DNA of 60,000 bases from Owenia fusiformis (lineage: Eukaryota > Annelida > Polychaeta > Sabellida > Oweniidae). Shown here piece after piece: positions 34,200-46,355 of the stretch. The stretch spans positions 9,000,196 to 9,060,195 of the forward strand of contig CAIIXF020000004.1 in NCBI GenBank assembly GCA_903813345.2. The letters are read 5' to 3'. The notes below the pieces were generated by a model, which did no database searches, was not told where the DNA came from, and saw only the letters and a list, made by a program, of their open reading frames with translations. Position numbers and translations under genes: made by a program. The stretch's first letter is position 1. Each line of letters begins with the position of its first letter.

Positions 34200-35900
34200 T
34201 CAATAAAACTGCCACGGCAACTATCACGCGGTTGAGTACATTTATTCTTTTTTATTACAATTTTTAGATATTTGTTTACATATCAGTATAAACAAAGTAG
34301 TCAAAATGTGTACAATTTATACGTTGATCTATCGAAGCAATAGACACGATCTTTGTATTCTGAAACAGCTTAACTCAACTATATACCAAATAAGAACTTC
34401 ATGTTGAATATGATTCAAAACTGTACGAATTGACACTATTGTATCTATTTATTCATTTATTGCACATTGAATAACCTACGCGTTCAGTTATTCTCATGCC
34501 GGTAGTTATTGCGATTAGCACCTCTAGATCTGAGTTAACACATTTGGAACACGAGACAAGGAGCCGCCCATACATTAACCATACAGACTGCTTGCGTCAT
34601 AGTGAAAATAAGAAAGTCACATGGTGTATTTAGCCAGTTCGAACATTTAGCTTGCTTTGCACCGAACGCAAGGCCAAAAACCGAATACTCTGTTCCTTCA
34701 ATTCTTGCATTGCTTAAAGGTGCAGTAGCCGGAAATCGGGAATAATTCCTTAGAAAAACTCCAAAATAAATCGTCGGTGCCTCAAACCTGCCCCGAAGAA
34801 TGGCTACGACCTGAACTTACTTTAATCAAAATACCGGAGCCTGAAAAAATCACTCACCTAGATATCGACGACGGTTTTCGTTTGTCGTAAAATTGACCTC
34901 ATTTAACTACGCCGTGGAGACACACAACCTTTAGTTCCTTCCGCCGAGTGGGAAGGACGAATAGATGGCATTTAAAAAACAAAAATATAGTCCAATTATT
35001 GTAATTACATGAGCATCACCAGTGGTTGGATTTTGGTAAGTACATGAATAAAAAAAGTGTATGTATGGACCAACTCTGAGACATGATTTGATGTGATTGA
35101 GGTCCATCTGTCAAAATCAGAATGACATTTTTGACATTTTCTATAGATGGCGTCTTCAACAGGTGAGATCTTTTGATTTTCGTGAGGAGTTTTGATTCAT
35201 ACTTTTTTGACTGACAGAGGACATACTGGCCACGGGGTATGATGGAATGATAGCAAAACATGTCCACAAATCTTCGTTTTCTCTGGAAGACAGATCGTTT
35301 GTATGGGAATACGCATGTTATAACAATTAGTTGGGTTAACCCCGTCTGGCAAATTAATTATTGTTTTTAATTATAGTTTATTGTCATATAATTCGTTGTT
35401 TAATGTCACGTGACCTACCTATATCATAAATGTACAAATCGTAATTTCACAAATTGCCACGTCAAACATTTCCCACAGGCAGCTCCGTCTGTATATAGGT
35501 AAGTATATTTTGTCAAAACCAGGAAGAAAATTTAGAGCAATGTACATAGGGTAGTCCAAAAAACAATACCCAAGTTTAACATATGATGAACATCATATTG
35601 TTTATGTTAAATCATGCCGTGTATTATACTGCGATACTTTATGGCATGTCATTTGGACTGATTATCATTTCATGTTTGTTACATAAGTAAATACATCTTT
35701 GTATATTCCTTTTAGCTACATGGTGGTCCGCATATAGTAGTCATTTTATGAAATAACTCCCTGATATTTATTCATTTGTACATCATTCAATTTACTATCA
35801 GCCTATTTTATTTCATGATCATCAAATTGAGAGGCACAATGTTACAGCACTTTAAAGTGCATGCCCCAGTGGCAACTATTGCGTTGTAGGGAAACCTGCA
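34200..35900. other. Intergenic DNA without recognised gene
   Basis: Only short frames are present. At 35549-35580 the word ACATAGGGTAGTCCAAAAAA looks like one end of a Tc1/mariner-type element, but no inverted partner was found; it may belong with the transposase-like remnant at 35935-36072. Confidence 0.45.
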
Positions 35901-35934
35901 GACATCGTCCAAAATGTCCATACCAGTAGGAATA

Positions 35935-36072
35935 TGACAAAGATATACTGTATGAAAATGACCTCAGAACTACAATTGCAGACTTCAAAAGTGAGACTAT
36001 CGGTATCATTCAGGCCACACCTGCTAAGGAATGCATTCGAATCATTGACAACTGTGCAGGTATGAAATGACT
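35935..36072 (+). pseudogene. Possible IS630/Tc-type transposase C-terminal remnant
   Basis: The frame reading EYDKDILYENDLRTTIADFK then SETIGIIQATPAKECIRIID resembles the C-terminal end of IS630/Tc-superfamily transposases, where a KdxVY..... T..eLk..I...I..I....c.rvi..... pattern follows the last catalytic acid. The frame is short, stops lie just upstream, and no other part of a transposase was recognised. Confidence 0.4.
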
Positions 36073-36119
36073 TACGTCATGAAATATGGTAAGTTTGGTA
36101 GGAAATTGAATGAACTCAG

Positions 36120-36170
36120 TCGGCCGGGTGCCAGCCGATGAATCGGTGCAAATGTGACTCGGGCATTACT
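36120..36170. mobile_element. Solo end related to the TCACATTTG MITE group
   Basis: Read on the minus strand, AATGCCCGAGTCACATTTGC then ACCGATTCATCGGCTGG matches the arm of the 27274-27416 MITE and the end of the 16806-17300 element. No inverted partner was found. Confidence 0.5.
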
Positions 36171-36299
36171 GATGTGATACCGATAATAAACTGAGATGAT
36201 AACATAGATAAGATATAATTGGGATATTTCCGTTACATTCTCTCTACATATTGACTCGCTGTTGCATTATCACGCACCTTTTAATGCACATGATCAAAT

Positions 36300-39200
36300 A
36301 TGACAATGTCAAGTACTTTACATGTAGCCTTTGTGGTGCTTATTGTCAAGCTTATTGGATCTGAATGTAAGTAAAAAATGCAAAGATTTTCTGTTTTCAT
36401 TGACTTCATTGTAAACTGTTTTCGCAGTAGCCAATAAAAGAGAACTATTTTAATAATCTTTTCAGGTTTCCTGTTTGAGAATGGAAACAGGAACGTCGCA
36501 TTCAAGCTATATACGAGGTACACATAATTAAATGTTAGTCCTTAATGTATTTGTGTGAAATATATTTATGATACTTTCGCTTGGGACATTATCGTTACAT
36601 AAATATAAATACCCTGATATCAAGACCTCTCCCTCTAAAAATAAGTAATGTTATGTAGCTGCGGTATTTGATTGTATATTTTATACCAAAATATATTTAT
36701 ATGCTCGAAGAATTCGAGTCACACCCTTATGCTCTGTATATTTCAAGATCTGATACAAAAGGGAGGGTCATTGATGCAAGAACTCTGTTTAACTCCAACT
36801 TCAACAATAAGCTCCAGACAAAATTGATAATACATGGATGGTTCGGTGACCTTCCTAAATTTGATGCAATGATCACGGAATTGCTTGGTAAGGTAAGAGT
36901 TAATGAACCAGTTATTTAATAATGAAATGGCGATTGACAAAGGTGACCGAAAATTTTGCGAAAAGGTTTGATTTGGTATATTACTATACATGTACCTTTT
37001 GATCCACATTTAAAGTTAAAATGGCTGAAAATTACTTTTCTGTAAAATTTTGTTGCAGCAATTGCCTCATCACCTACCTCGTGACTGACTATGTCCATGG
37101 TGACATACACGTACATGTACATATGTTATGCATAATATGAGGTTATATAATGGTTCTTTCTGTATATCGTGTTTATACTCGAGTGAGTATATGATATATT
37201 CACAAGTGAGCGTAGCGAACGAGTGAATATATTATATTCTCACGAGAGTATAAAATGCACGATATACAGAATGAACCATTATATAATCTTATTATGCCAC
37301 TCTAAGTTCAATTACAGTTGATTCGAACACAATCATAATAGCAATTAATAAAAACCATAGCCAACTCAATAATGCTGATGTTGATCTCAACCATTTATGA
37401 CGTGGCTTGATTCTAGCAAAACATGCCGGAACCATTTATGACTTAATTCTAGGAAATCATGAAAATTGTCATGATTTTTTTATTCATTAGTTCCCAGAAT
37501 GCACTTCTACAGTGGTATACGCTGGAGTGTATACGGAGGAGTTGTATACGATGACGATATACCACTCTCCACTGTATATCGTTGTTATAGACCAATGTTA
37601 TACAACTGTAATTGGACTTAGAGTGGTATGATATGTCATACACCTAGCGAAAGATCCAGTATATCTTGTTTAATTGTGTGTAAATTCTCGAAAAGGTGAA
37701 TTTGAATATGCAGTAGCCTTGGGGATTACACAAGCATGTAAAGGCCTGATAATGTTTTAATCTTAATGCTGTTCCTTAACAGAAATTTTGGGATTTATAT
37801 GGCGAATAAGGCTTTGAAAAGTGATTCAAAACTACACTCCCGGTTGCCAAACTTAAGACGGGGTTGTATGAAATTATATGAAGTCTTTCATCGTTGCCTT
37901 AATGTCTTTGACCTAAAACGGATATTAACCTCAAATGCTAATCCGAGATACTGCAAAAGTTATTCTTAAAACAGAAATACGATGGTATTTTAGGAAAATA
38001 TGAATGTGATTCAAGTCAACTGGTCGAACTGGTCATCTAACCTGGACTATTTTCAAGTGGTGGAAGAAGTTCCGGAAGTTGCAGCAGAGGTGAAGCGGTT
38101 TATGGATACGCTAATCCAAGATGGCGGGCTATCTTTAAAATATGTCCATCTTATCGGCTATAGTCTTGGGGCTCAGATAGCTAGTCTTGTTGGAAAGAAA
38201 TATAGAAACCCAAGGATACCTCGTATTTCATGTAAGTATAAAAAGGTATGTCTTATAGACTAATTTAAGTATAGCTTGGATGCATGCGTCGGGAAAAATG
38301 ACCTCAACACACGTCTTTACTACCCTGACTAATCGCCATCCGCCGTACACTCGTTCGGGAAGCGAGCGTAGCCAGTGTGCTGAGCGTTCGTTGGTTGCTC
38401 GCTATTCGCGAGCGATGCGTTCGTAGATCGCCAGCACTCATAGCGCTGGAATTAAGAAATATATACGCTTGAAAATCATTTGTTTATACGTTATCTATGA
38501 TAAATCGAGATTCGGTAGTGTGAGTGTCATTATTTTTAATATATTTTTTTCTCATCATTTCATGATTTTGTTGGTTCTTTTTTCTTGGGACAAACATTTC
38601 CAACAATGTACAAATGATTGATTTACAGTATTATGTTAACATTGATATAGGTCTCGATCCAAGTGGAGTAGGGTTTGACAACAACAATCCAATGGCAAGT
38701 GTTCATAAAAGCGACGCCGTATTCGTCGACGTCATACACAGTTCCATAATTTCCGCTGCACCACGTGGTGATGTAGATTTCTTTCCAAATAACGGAATGG
38801 GGTCCCATTCTCTCGCCCTGAAGCTGTTTGAGGAGTCTATTAGAAGACGCTGTGACTTTACCGCTAGATCATGTTCAGATTGGGATGCATTCCAAAGCAA
38901 GAGGTAGTTATAGTAGTTTTAAAAAATATAGTTTATTCTTCAATAAGATAGTTCTGTGAAGAATAAATAAATAAATAAATAAATAAATAACGTCAAGATG
39001 AAATTTATCATAATGACGTCGACAGGCCTCCCAGATTTCGACTAAAGCAAAAAAAGATCTGTACTTTTATTGGTATCATTACGCAGTACTAAAATTCAAA
39101 CCAAAGTTTTTTCATTTGGAATTCAGAAGAAATACTTCTCCAAACTTATGGAGGGGAGTGTATATTATTATTTAAATTTCAAAACATGTAACTCAATTCT

Positions 39201-39327
39201 TGAAGTATATGAAATTCGTTTTAGGTGTGACGACAATGCGTCCAATGTAATGGGGCTGGATGCAAAGCCAACAAACGCCATGGGCAAACTGTATCTAAAC
39301 GTCAAGACTGAAGCGCCATTCTGTTAA
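36300..39327 (+). CDS. Secreted pancreatic-lipase-family lipase/phospholipase lacking the lid (six exons, 285 aa)
   Basis: Exons 36300-36366, 36466-36517, 36748-36892, 37994-38231, 38651-38903 and 39225-39327 join in frame; AATAAA lies at 39355. Residues 1-22 form a signal peptide (LHVAFVVLIVKLIGSE). Family signatures follow in order: FKLYTR, TKLIIHGWFGD (oxyanion His-Gly), NVIQVNW, the nucleophile elbow GYSLGAQ (Ser145), LDPSGVGF (Asp170), DAVFVDVIHSS, DVDFFPN, SHSLALKLFEESI (His220) and the C-terminal MGLDAKP...PFC. Ser-Asp spacing is normal, but Asp to His is only 50 residues: the Cys-flanked lid loop between DFFPN and the catalytic His is absent. Lid loss in this family is associated with phospholipase A1-like or altered interfacial behaviour. 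There is no C-terminal PLAT domain. The exon 3 and exon 5 acceptors (TTTCAAG, GATATAG) were chosen because only they keep frame and family sequence. Intron 3 holds a foldback and a MITE. Confidence 0.87.
37142..37289. repeat. Foldback (148 bp) in lipase intron 3
   Basis: GTTATATAATGGTTCTTTCT plus GTATATCGTG pairs with the inverse CGATATACAGAATGAACCAT plus TATATAATC, with inner arms of ACTCGAGTGAGTATATGATATATTCAC type. The loop at 37202-37226 is the inverse of the loop word found at 31247 and 31671. Confidence 0.82.
37294..37629. mobile_element. MITE with ATRCCACTCTAAGTYCAATT ends
   Basis: ATGCCACTCTAAGTTCAATT plus ACAGTTG at the left pairs with the inverse CAACTGTAATTGGACTTAGA plus GTGGTAT at the right. 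Inside, 37510-37590 has smaller palindromes (AGTGGTATACGCTGGAGTG, GTATACGATGACGATATACC). It directly abuts the preceding foldback. Confidence 0.72.
38962..38990. repeat. (AATA)n microsatellite
   Basis: Seven tetranucleotide units of AATA in intron 5 of the lipase gene. Confidence 0.95.
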
Positions 39328-39654
39328 ATGTAGATAGTGTATCAAATGTGTTAAATAAATGTAGTTAGAATTGAAGTCCACCGTCACTAGAATGGAGTTA
39401 TACACGTACCGAGCTATAGCTAGATAATGGCATCTCCACGGAGCTCGTTCGAGCTAGTAAATATTGAATTCAGGCTTGTTTCATTAGATGGTCACAGAAG
39501 TGTTGTCCAACATTGGCAGACATAATAACTAAATCACAATCACTTAGTTTGATTAAATGTAATTTCTTAAACATCCTAATAGAATATTATCTACCCTGGA
39601 AGTTAACATCTATTATCGCTTGTCTTGAAATAATTGTCAGCATTTCCATACATA

Positions 39655-40367
39655 CAATCCGTTGACCAGATTAGTTTATGGAACAGGGTAGAGAGTACAA
39701 ATAATCAAGAGCAGAATCCGTTGACCAGATTAGTTTATGGAACAGGGTAGAGAGTACAAATAATCAAGAGCAGAATCCGTTGACCAGATTAGTTTATGGA
39801 ACAGGGTAGAGAGTACAAATAATCAAGAGCAGAATCCGTTGACCAGATTAGTTTATGGAACAGGGTAGAGAGTACAAATAATCAAGAGCAGAATCCGTTG
39901 ACCAGATTAGTTTATGGAACAAGGTAGAGAGTACAAATAATCAAGAGCAGAATCCGTTGACCAGATTAGTTTATGGAACAGGGTATAGAGTACAAATAAT
40001 CAAGAGCAGAATCCGTTAAGCAGATGAGTTTATGTAACAGGGTAGAGAGTACAAATAATCAAGAGCAGAATCCCTTGACCAGATGAGTTTATGGAACAGG
40101 GTAGAGAGTACAAATAATCAAGAGCAGAATCCGTTGACCATATGAGTTAATGGAACAGGGTATAGAGTACAAATAATCAAGAGCAGAATCCGTTAAGCAG
40201 ATGAGTTTATGGAACAGGGTAGAGAGTACAAATAATCAAGAGCAGAATCCGTTGACCAAATGAGTTTATGGAACAGGGTAATGAGTACAAATAATCAAGA
40301 GCAGAATCTGTTGACCAAATGAGTTTATGGAACAGGGTAGAGAGTACAAATCATCAAGAGTGGGCTC
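39655..40367. repeat. Minisatellite, 59-bp unit, about 12 copies
   Basis: The unit begins AATCCGTTGACCAGATTAGT and ends ATAATCAAGAGCAG. The first five copies are nearly identical; later ones carry changes such as AAGCAGATGAG and TATAGAG, some shared by alternating copies, suggesting higher-order duplication. There are no unique spacers between units, so it is not a CRISPR-like array. It lies about 330 bp after the lipase stop codon. Confidence 0.97.
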
Positions 40368-40685
40368 ATCAATATAAAATAAATTTCTGAACATTGATAA
40401 CAAAGCGTTCATATTTTATAAATGCCTAAGTTCTTCCTAAAATGCTTCGTAATCCGCATCTCAGCTTTCTGTCGTTTTGAACGATTAGAAAATTTCTAGA
40501 GTAATTGAGGAAAATAATTAATCTATGCTGACTTCGATATACCATCCAATGTGATATCAAGAATCGCTGAGGGTTATAGTGTATATTACCACCTTGCCGG
40601 GCCAGTTCTAGGGGTTTTGGTGCTAGTTTAGAAGGCATTCATTTTACTATATCGACCTGAGAAATGTGTGACGTCACACCAAACA

Positions 40686-42377
40686 TAACCCCCCCCCCCT
40701 ATCACACCAAACTAGTTCTTACCCGTTCTTGCCAGTCCTACGAAAACGTCGTAAAACGGGCTCAATCTGACTGTGGTTGGGGAAATATGTCTAAAATAAT
40801 TAGTTACTTCGTTCATAAACAGTCTTCAATACGTCTCATCGCATCTCATTCGCAGTTCGTTCAGGTCGCACCACGTCGGTGTGCAACGTCGTATAACGCG
40901 TCCATTGGTCTAGAAGGTCGTCATGACCTGATTACAGAACGGTTTGGTCGCCATCGAATTTTTAATCGATTCAAAATTCTAAATCACATTCCCTGTCCGG
41001 GAAAGTCCATGAAGTTCGTAAACTGACCGTAGAACGTTGTAGCTACGTTCATTCAATTCGCACACAGTTTAAAACCGATTCGGCAACGTTTTAAAGAACT
41101 GGTTCTGGTGTGATTAGTTCTCACTGCGTTCTCGAAAACGGGCTTCAACTGTATACGAACGGACTGGACCTACTAAGAACCGTTGGGATCTATTTACAAA
41201 CTTCATCGAACGTACTCGAACGGGTAGGTCCTCTAGAACTTAGACAATGCTCGAAATGTTCTCGTGGTCGTCACGTTCTACAATTAGAACGAGTGACAAC
41301 GTACTAACGACGAGCTGGACGTACTACGAACGGAACCGTCGTACTTCAATCCTACTAGGGACGTTTTAACTACGAGTTGAACTGTCTGCGGACGTGTTGA
41401 GAACGAGGTAGAACTAATTGCAAACGGGTTTAAACTGATTAAGAACGTATTTAACACTGCTTATGAACGAGTTAGCAAAAATATAGCTAACACCAAACAA
41501 GTTGCCACTGCGTTCCTCAAAACTGGTTTTAAACTGTGTGCGAACGGAATGAACGTAGCTGCAACTTTTTAAGGTCTATTAACGAACTTTATGAATGTTC
41601 TCAGACGGGAATGTGATTTTAGAATGACGACCATACCGTTCTGTAATCAGGTCATGTTGACCTTCTAGACTAAGGGACGCGTTCTACGACGTTGCACTCC
41701 GACGTGATGCGACCTGAACGAACTGCGAACGAGATGAACGTATTGAAGACTGTTTAAGAACGAAGAAGCTAATTATTTCAGACATATTTGCCGACCACAG
41801 CCAGATTGAGCCCGTTTGACGAGGTTTTCGTAGGACTGGCAAGAACGGGTAAGAACTACAGGTAGTTTGGTGTGATAGGGGGGTTATAGTGTGATAATTA
41901 GTTGTACCTCGTTCTCAATACGTCCTTATATGTTACTGTGAACCTTTATAAACAGAAAGGACGTTATTCGGTCGAGTTGGGTCTGTCTACGAACAGAATG
42001 AACGAGCTACAAACGGACTAGATTGGGGTACTCACGGTTGCAATTTACGCCTGACTACTCAACGTCGAAATACGTAGGAGTAGTAGTAGGATTGAAGTAC
42101 GACACGTCCGTTCGTAGTGTGTCCCCAGTGCGTCCCCCGTGCGTCCAGGTCGTCTTATAATTAAGTACGTTGTCACTCGTTCTGATTGCAGAACGTGACG
42201 ATCACCAGAAGATTTTGAGCATGCGCTAAGTTCTGGAGGACCTACTCGAGCTCGTTCGAGTAGTTTCATGAAGTTTGTAAACAGATCCTAAACGGTTCTT
42301 AGTGGGTTCTTAGTACGTCAAATCCGTTCGTGCACAGTTTAAGCCCGTTTTCGAGAACGTAGTGAGAACTAGTTTGG
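40686..42377. mobile_element. Composite of CCCTATCACACC elements, one inverted inside another
   Basis: Three blocks are related to the element at 46356-47170. 40686-41113 is a direct left half (CTATCACACCAAACTAGTTC, ACGAAAACGTCGTAAAACGG). 41114-41885 is a nearly full inverted copy ending GTTTGGTGTGATAGGGGGGT. About 41889-42377 is a direct right half, ending GAACGTAGTGAGAACTAGTT. The outer copy therefore appears split by an inverted copy of the same element. The sequence is unusually rich in CGTTC/GAACG words. Confidence 0.82.
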
Positions 42378-43572
42378 ACGATCAATTTGTCTTCTTTCTA
42401 AATATAACAAAATTAGTCGGTTATAATATTACATGTAAAGCCCGCATAATTTGTAAAATCATGATATTTTCAATGTTTTTACTAGATCATGTCACCCATA
42501 ACCAGGACATTTCACATTAATGTCAATTTCTATTCAGGATTTAACTGATAAAGTGAAGTACAGAGGAATCGTAATAGAACATCCCGTTCGTCAAACATAA
42601 GCCACGCTCCACACCGTCGTATACTGTATAGTAGCGCTATCTTTCTTAAGTTTGTAAACATATTTACTACTGAGAATTTTCTATGGTTATGCAGTAGAAT
42701 TTGAAATGGAAACATGAATTTGTATAGGGTCTTAACTCGCTCATATAAATACCCAATACGGCACAATTGTAATAGATTTAGTATTCATGTTCGCTAGCTC
42801 AATGTCCCATAAGTCTTTTAAGACTATTTCTAAAGAATGTTGATTTAATCTTATTTAAACCCTGGCGAGAGAATACAGACCGACCAAATATTTAAACAAA
42901 AAAGAACGCGACACAGGGAGGTGCTAACAGAAAAAATGATTTTAAGTTAGTTCTCTGATTTTACACGTTATAAGTAAGTACTCAAACTTCATAAAAATAT
43001 TTGACAATCTCTTAACACATTAATAAAAGTATATTTAAACGATTTGCTTAAACGGCATTTTATTGTAAGGGAATAAAAGTCAAATAAAGTAATGAAAGGG
43101 GTATAAACTTAAATGACAATGCGACATTGAGAAAGGACGTAAATACTGTTGCGAAGGGAATTCGAGCTAACATACACTAGTAAATTAGTGAGATTTTTGG
43201 ATTACAGAAATTTATAAAATATCGTAAGTACCATAATTAAAGTAAGATTAATACACCGACTATTGATTTCGTAATGACGAGTAAATAAAGTTCAGTAAAT
43301 GTAGATGTATGGAGATTTATTTTAGCTTTCTAATAGGAAACCGATTCGTGAACAAACGAATTCGCTACCGTATGCAAATACAAGTAGGTAATAATTATTT
43401 GTTACAATTTTCTATTGAGATTACAGGAATAGACTTATCATTATCATTTGAGGTAACTGTCAAGCTTTCCATTATTGTATTGTTTTCTCGGGGCTCTATT
43501 GGGTTAGTTAGACATTCGTATATGGTAGGTAGGATATCAAATGAAAGTCAACTATGTACAACCAGACATGCT

Positions 43573-43737
43573 TGCCCGTAGCCAGCTTTTACCTGGAGGG
43601 GGGCTTTTTTTCAGGGGGGCGCTTTTTCACAATTTTGGCTAAAAATTATGCGGAAAATTCTCAGAATGGTTAAAACTGCATGATTTTGAAAGAATTTCTG
43701 GCCAGCTCCCCTAGCTCCCCCTCTGGCTACGGCCTGA
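43573..43737. mobile_element. MITE with GCCSGTAGCCAG ends
   Basis: GCCCGTAGCCAGCTTTTACC plus TGGAGGGGGGC at the left corresponds to the inverse of CCCCCTCTGGCTACGGCCTG at the right. The interior includes GGGGGGCGCTTTTTCACAAT. A related word GCCTGTAGCCAG occurs at 58264. Confidence 0.6.
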
Positions 43738-45615
43738 CATGTATCTGGAGTTATCTGTTAACAATTTTGTCATGGAACTTTCCAACGTCTCTTGGAAACG
43801 GAAACTTCAAACGTCGATTTATTTTCATGTTTTGACATGTTTCTGGCTATGTTCCTTTGATACAAGGAGGTATGTTAAATGGTATATTTAAATTCATCTT
43901 TATTCTTGCCACTTGGATTCTTTAAAAACTGGATCTAAAGGGTAATTTTATAGACCATTGTATGGTTTTAAGTCCCGTTGATTTCGTGACTGCTCGTTTA
44001 CTGAAATCCTAGGCTTTCTTTTTACAAATGACACGACCATACAATGACATTCAAAGCTCCAGTAGGCCTATATATCACTTAACTTAAATAGTTCGATATT
44101 GTATTTTATATGGAGTTGACTAAAATACTAGTCGATCAATATTTTAAAGGGTACAAACACTTTTAACCACATAACATGAATCCAACAATACGCGCACGAA
44201 AGTCAAGCATCTTGTTTGTGCTGAAGACCTGTAGGTTATGCTATGCTGGTTAAAATAAACCTGGTGTGGGGTGCTACGGGATGGCATTATTGCATGATTC
44301 GATAAATTAACAATATGGTTAGTTCGTATCTTGTGTGCAATTTCAAACATATTTACCTGAATGTGGAATGAATATGATTTGTCCCAGGCCTCGGCAACTA
44401 ATCAGTTTAATATCATTTTGACCTATAAAGGGTACTTTCTTAGACAATATCCATGTTTTTTCCTCTCATATTTGCCATTTTCCCTGGTTTATGCCTAAAG
44501 CCAAAATTGGCCGTGCTGCACAACCTACCCAAATTATTTAGAGTAAACCCCTGAGCGATAAGATATATGGAGTTTAGTTCTTGGGATATGATCGTTCAAA
44601 ATGCGGAAGTCGCTCTAAAAATCAATTTCTTGAAAATCCGACCTTTGTAGAAGCCATTTTCAAGTAATCGCTTATCACAATGCTGATTTTTCTTGCAAAG
44701 TTCCCGAAAATGCAAAAAAACGCGTGACCCCCTCAAGTCAATCTGACCTATTTGACATCTTACTTAACCAATTATCTGACAAAAAATAATATACTCTTGC
44801 GAGCGTATACGTATTGAACATTTTTTCTATTGTGCCATTAGTTTTAATATACCATTGACTGCATTAGGGTTAATATAAAGGTTTTTTCCAGTAAAACTAA
44901 CACCCGAATCCAACAATTGATTTGCTCAAATTCAATTTATGTTTTCTTCTATGGAATATAGTAAACCGCGGTAGGGAAAATAATGGCTTCCTTTGACTTG
45001 TAATTATATGCTATTAAGAAGTGAGCATGTCTTGTTGCAAGTACGTAATGTATCATTCAATCGATACTTCTGATACCTTACAGAATAATACTAAATACCC
45101 CAAAAATTATATGGATCGAGAAACGCATATTAACAACAAAAGTGCTTCTTAACTTTTCACAAAGGCTTGTTATTTGAATAATCATTATTTCAAATTGAAA
45201 TTGATTTTATTGTGGAACAAGTTGGCTTTCTTTAAATTTCCCGTAAGAACGGCATTGTATCCAACATAGTCGTATATTATATAAAACAACTAATTTTGCA
45301 TTGATTTGTACGACAGTATAGCACACAGACCTTTGAAAATAGGACCACTTGGGTGCAGTGCCCATTTTATCAATGGAGAACCTGAGATATTTTGGGGACG
45401 TGCGTAAAACGTTTAAGTAAACTTATCAGTGGCTTAGGATTATATTGACGAATGACGGACTTGCCGTCATTATCTAATTGTAGACCCAAAATAAAATAAA
45501 TTGATACCCTTATGATCGTTAACAATTGGATAGTAACGAATTTCGGTGATGCACGTGTTTTTACAAGTTAAAGTTGCTTCAAATATATGGTGTATCTGGC
45601 CTACAAATAGTAAAT

Positions 45616-45668
45616 TGATTGGCTTGACAGTTGATTGACTTGACAGTTGATTGACTTGACGGTTGATT
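45616..45668. repeat. Three tandem copies of an 18-bp unit
   Basis: TTGACAGTTGATTGACTT repeats about three times, the last copy with one change (GACGGTTGATTGG). Confidence 0.85.
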
Positions 45669-46355
45669 GGAAATCTTATTTGAGTCAATAAAAGGGAAAA
45701 CACGAGAGGCAGTTATCGAATAAAGGAAAACAAAGGGAAATGAAGCAAAAGACAAAGCAAAACAAAATAAAGCAAAACAAAATAAAACAAACAATATGAA
45801 TATTTCGAATAAATAAAAAGAATACAGTATTATTGACGGACTACAAATCTAAGTATGATCAACTTAAAAACATTTTGAATGTGAACCTGTATATCCAAAA
45901 GCATTTCTAGATAAATCAGTTGAAAGAGTAAGCCACGCGAGGCTTTGAACATAAATTGATAGCAAAGGACTCATTTGTACTGTATACGTTTACCTTCAAA
46001 TATGAGAACGTTATGCTGATATATTTCCCGACTGAATTAAGAGCAAATAGCAAAATACAAAGTCCTACGAAAGGTTGGAAATCTGTTAAATGAAGAAATG
46101 GAAATACAGTACTGAATAGTTGACAAACTACATATCAGGACTCAATCAACACTATAAACCCTCAACTAATTCATCAAAAAGAACATAATTTAAGAGATAA
46201 GGATGGAGAGAGCAAGCCACGAAACACTATGATTTTATCACTCGCTATCTAAAATCAAATGCCTTTAATACTTCATATAAAACGTTACATTTTATTCTGA
46301 ATAGATCCCAATGTACCTCGAGTGAATTGTCTTAAACTATTAGAGTCGATGTAAC

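Larger units (their letters stand above)
42378..46355. other. Intergenic DNA, no gene recognised
   Basis: Apart from the small MITE near 43573 and a short tandem repeat at 45616, no coding similarity or structured repeat was recognised in about 4 kb. An A-rich AAGCAAAACAAAATA tract lies at 45745-45795. Confidence 0.5.

Noticed and set aside
35016-35267. Minus-strand frame with NVILILTDGPQ, similar to a von Willebrand A strand
   Set aside because: One hydrophobic strand plus TDG is not enough; no MIDAS motif or splice-compatible neighbours were found.
39655-40367. Regular repeats suggestive of a CRISPR array
   Set aside because: Units are directly contiguous with no unique spacers, and the genome is eukaryotic.
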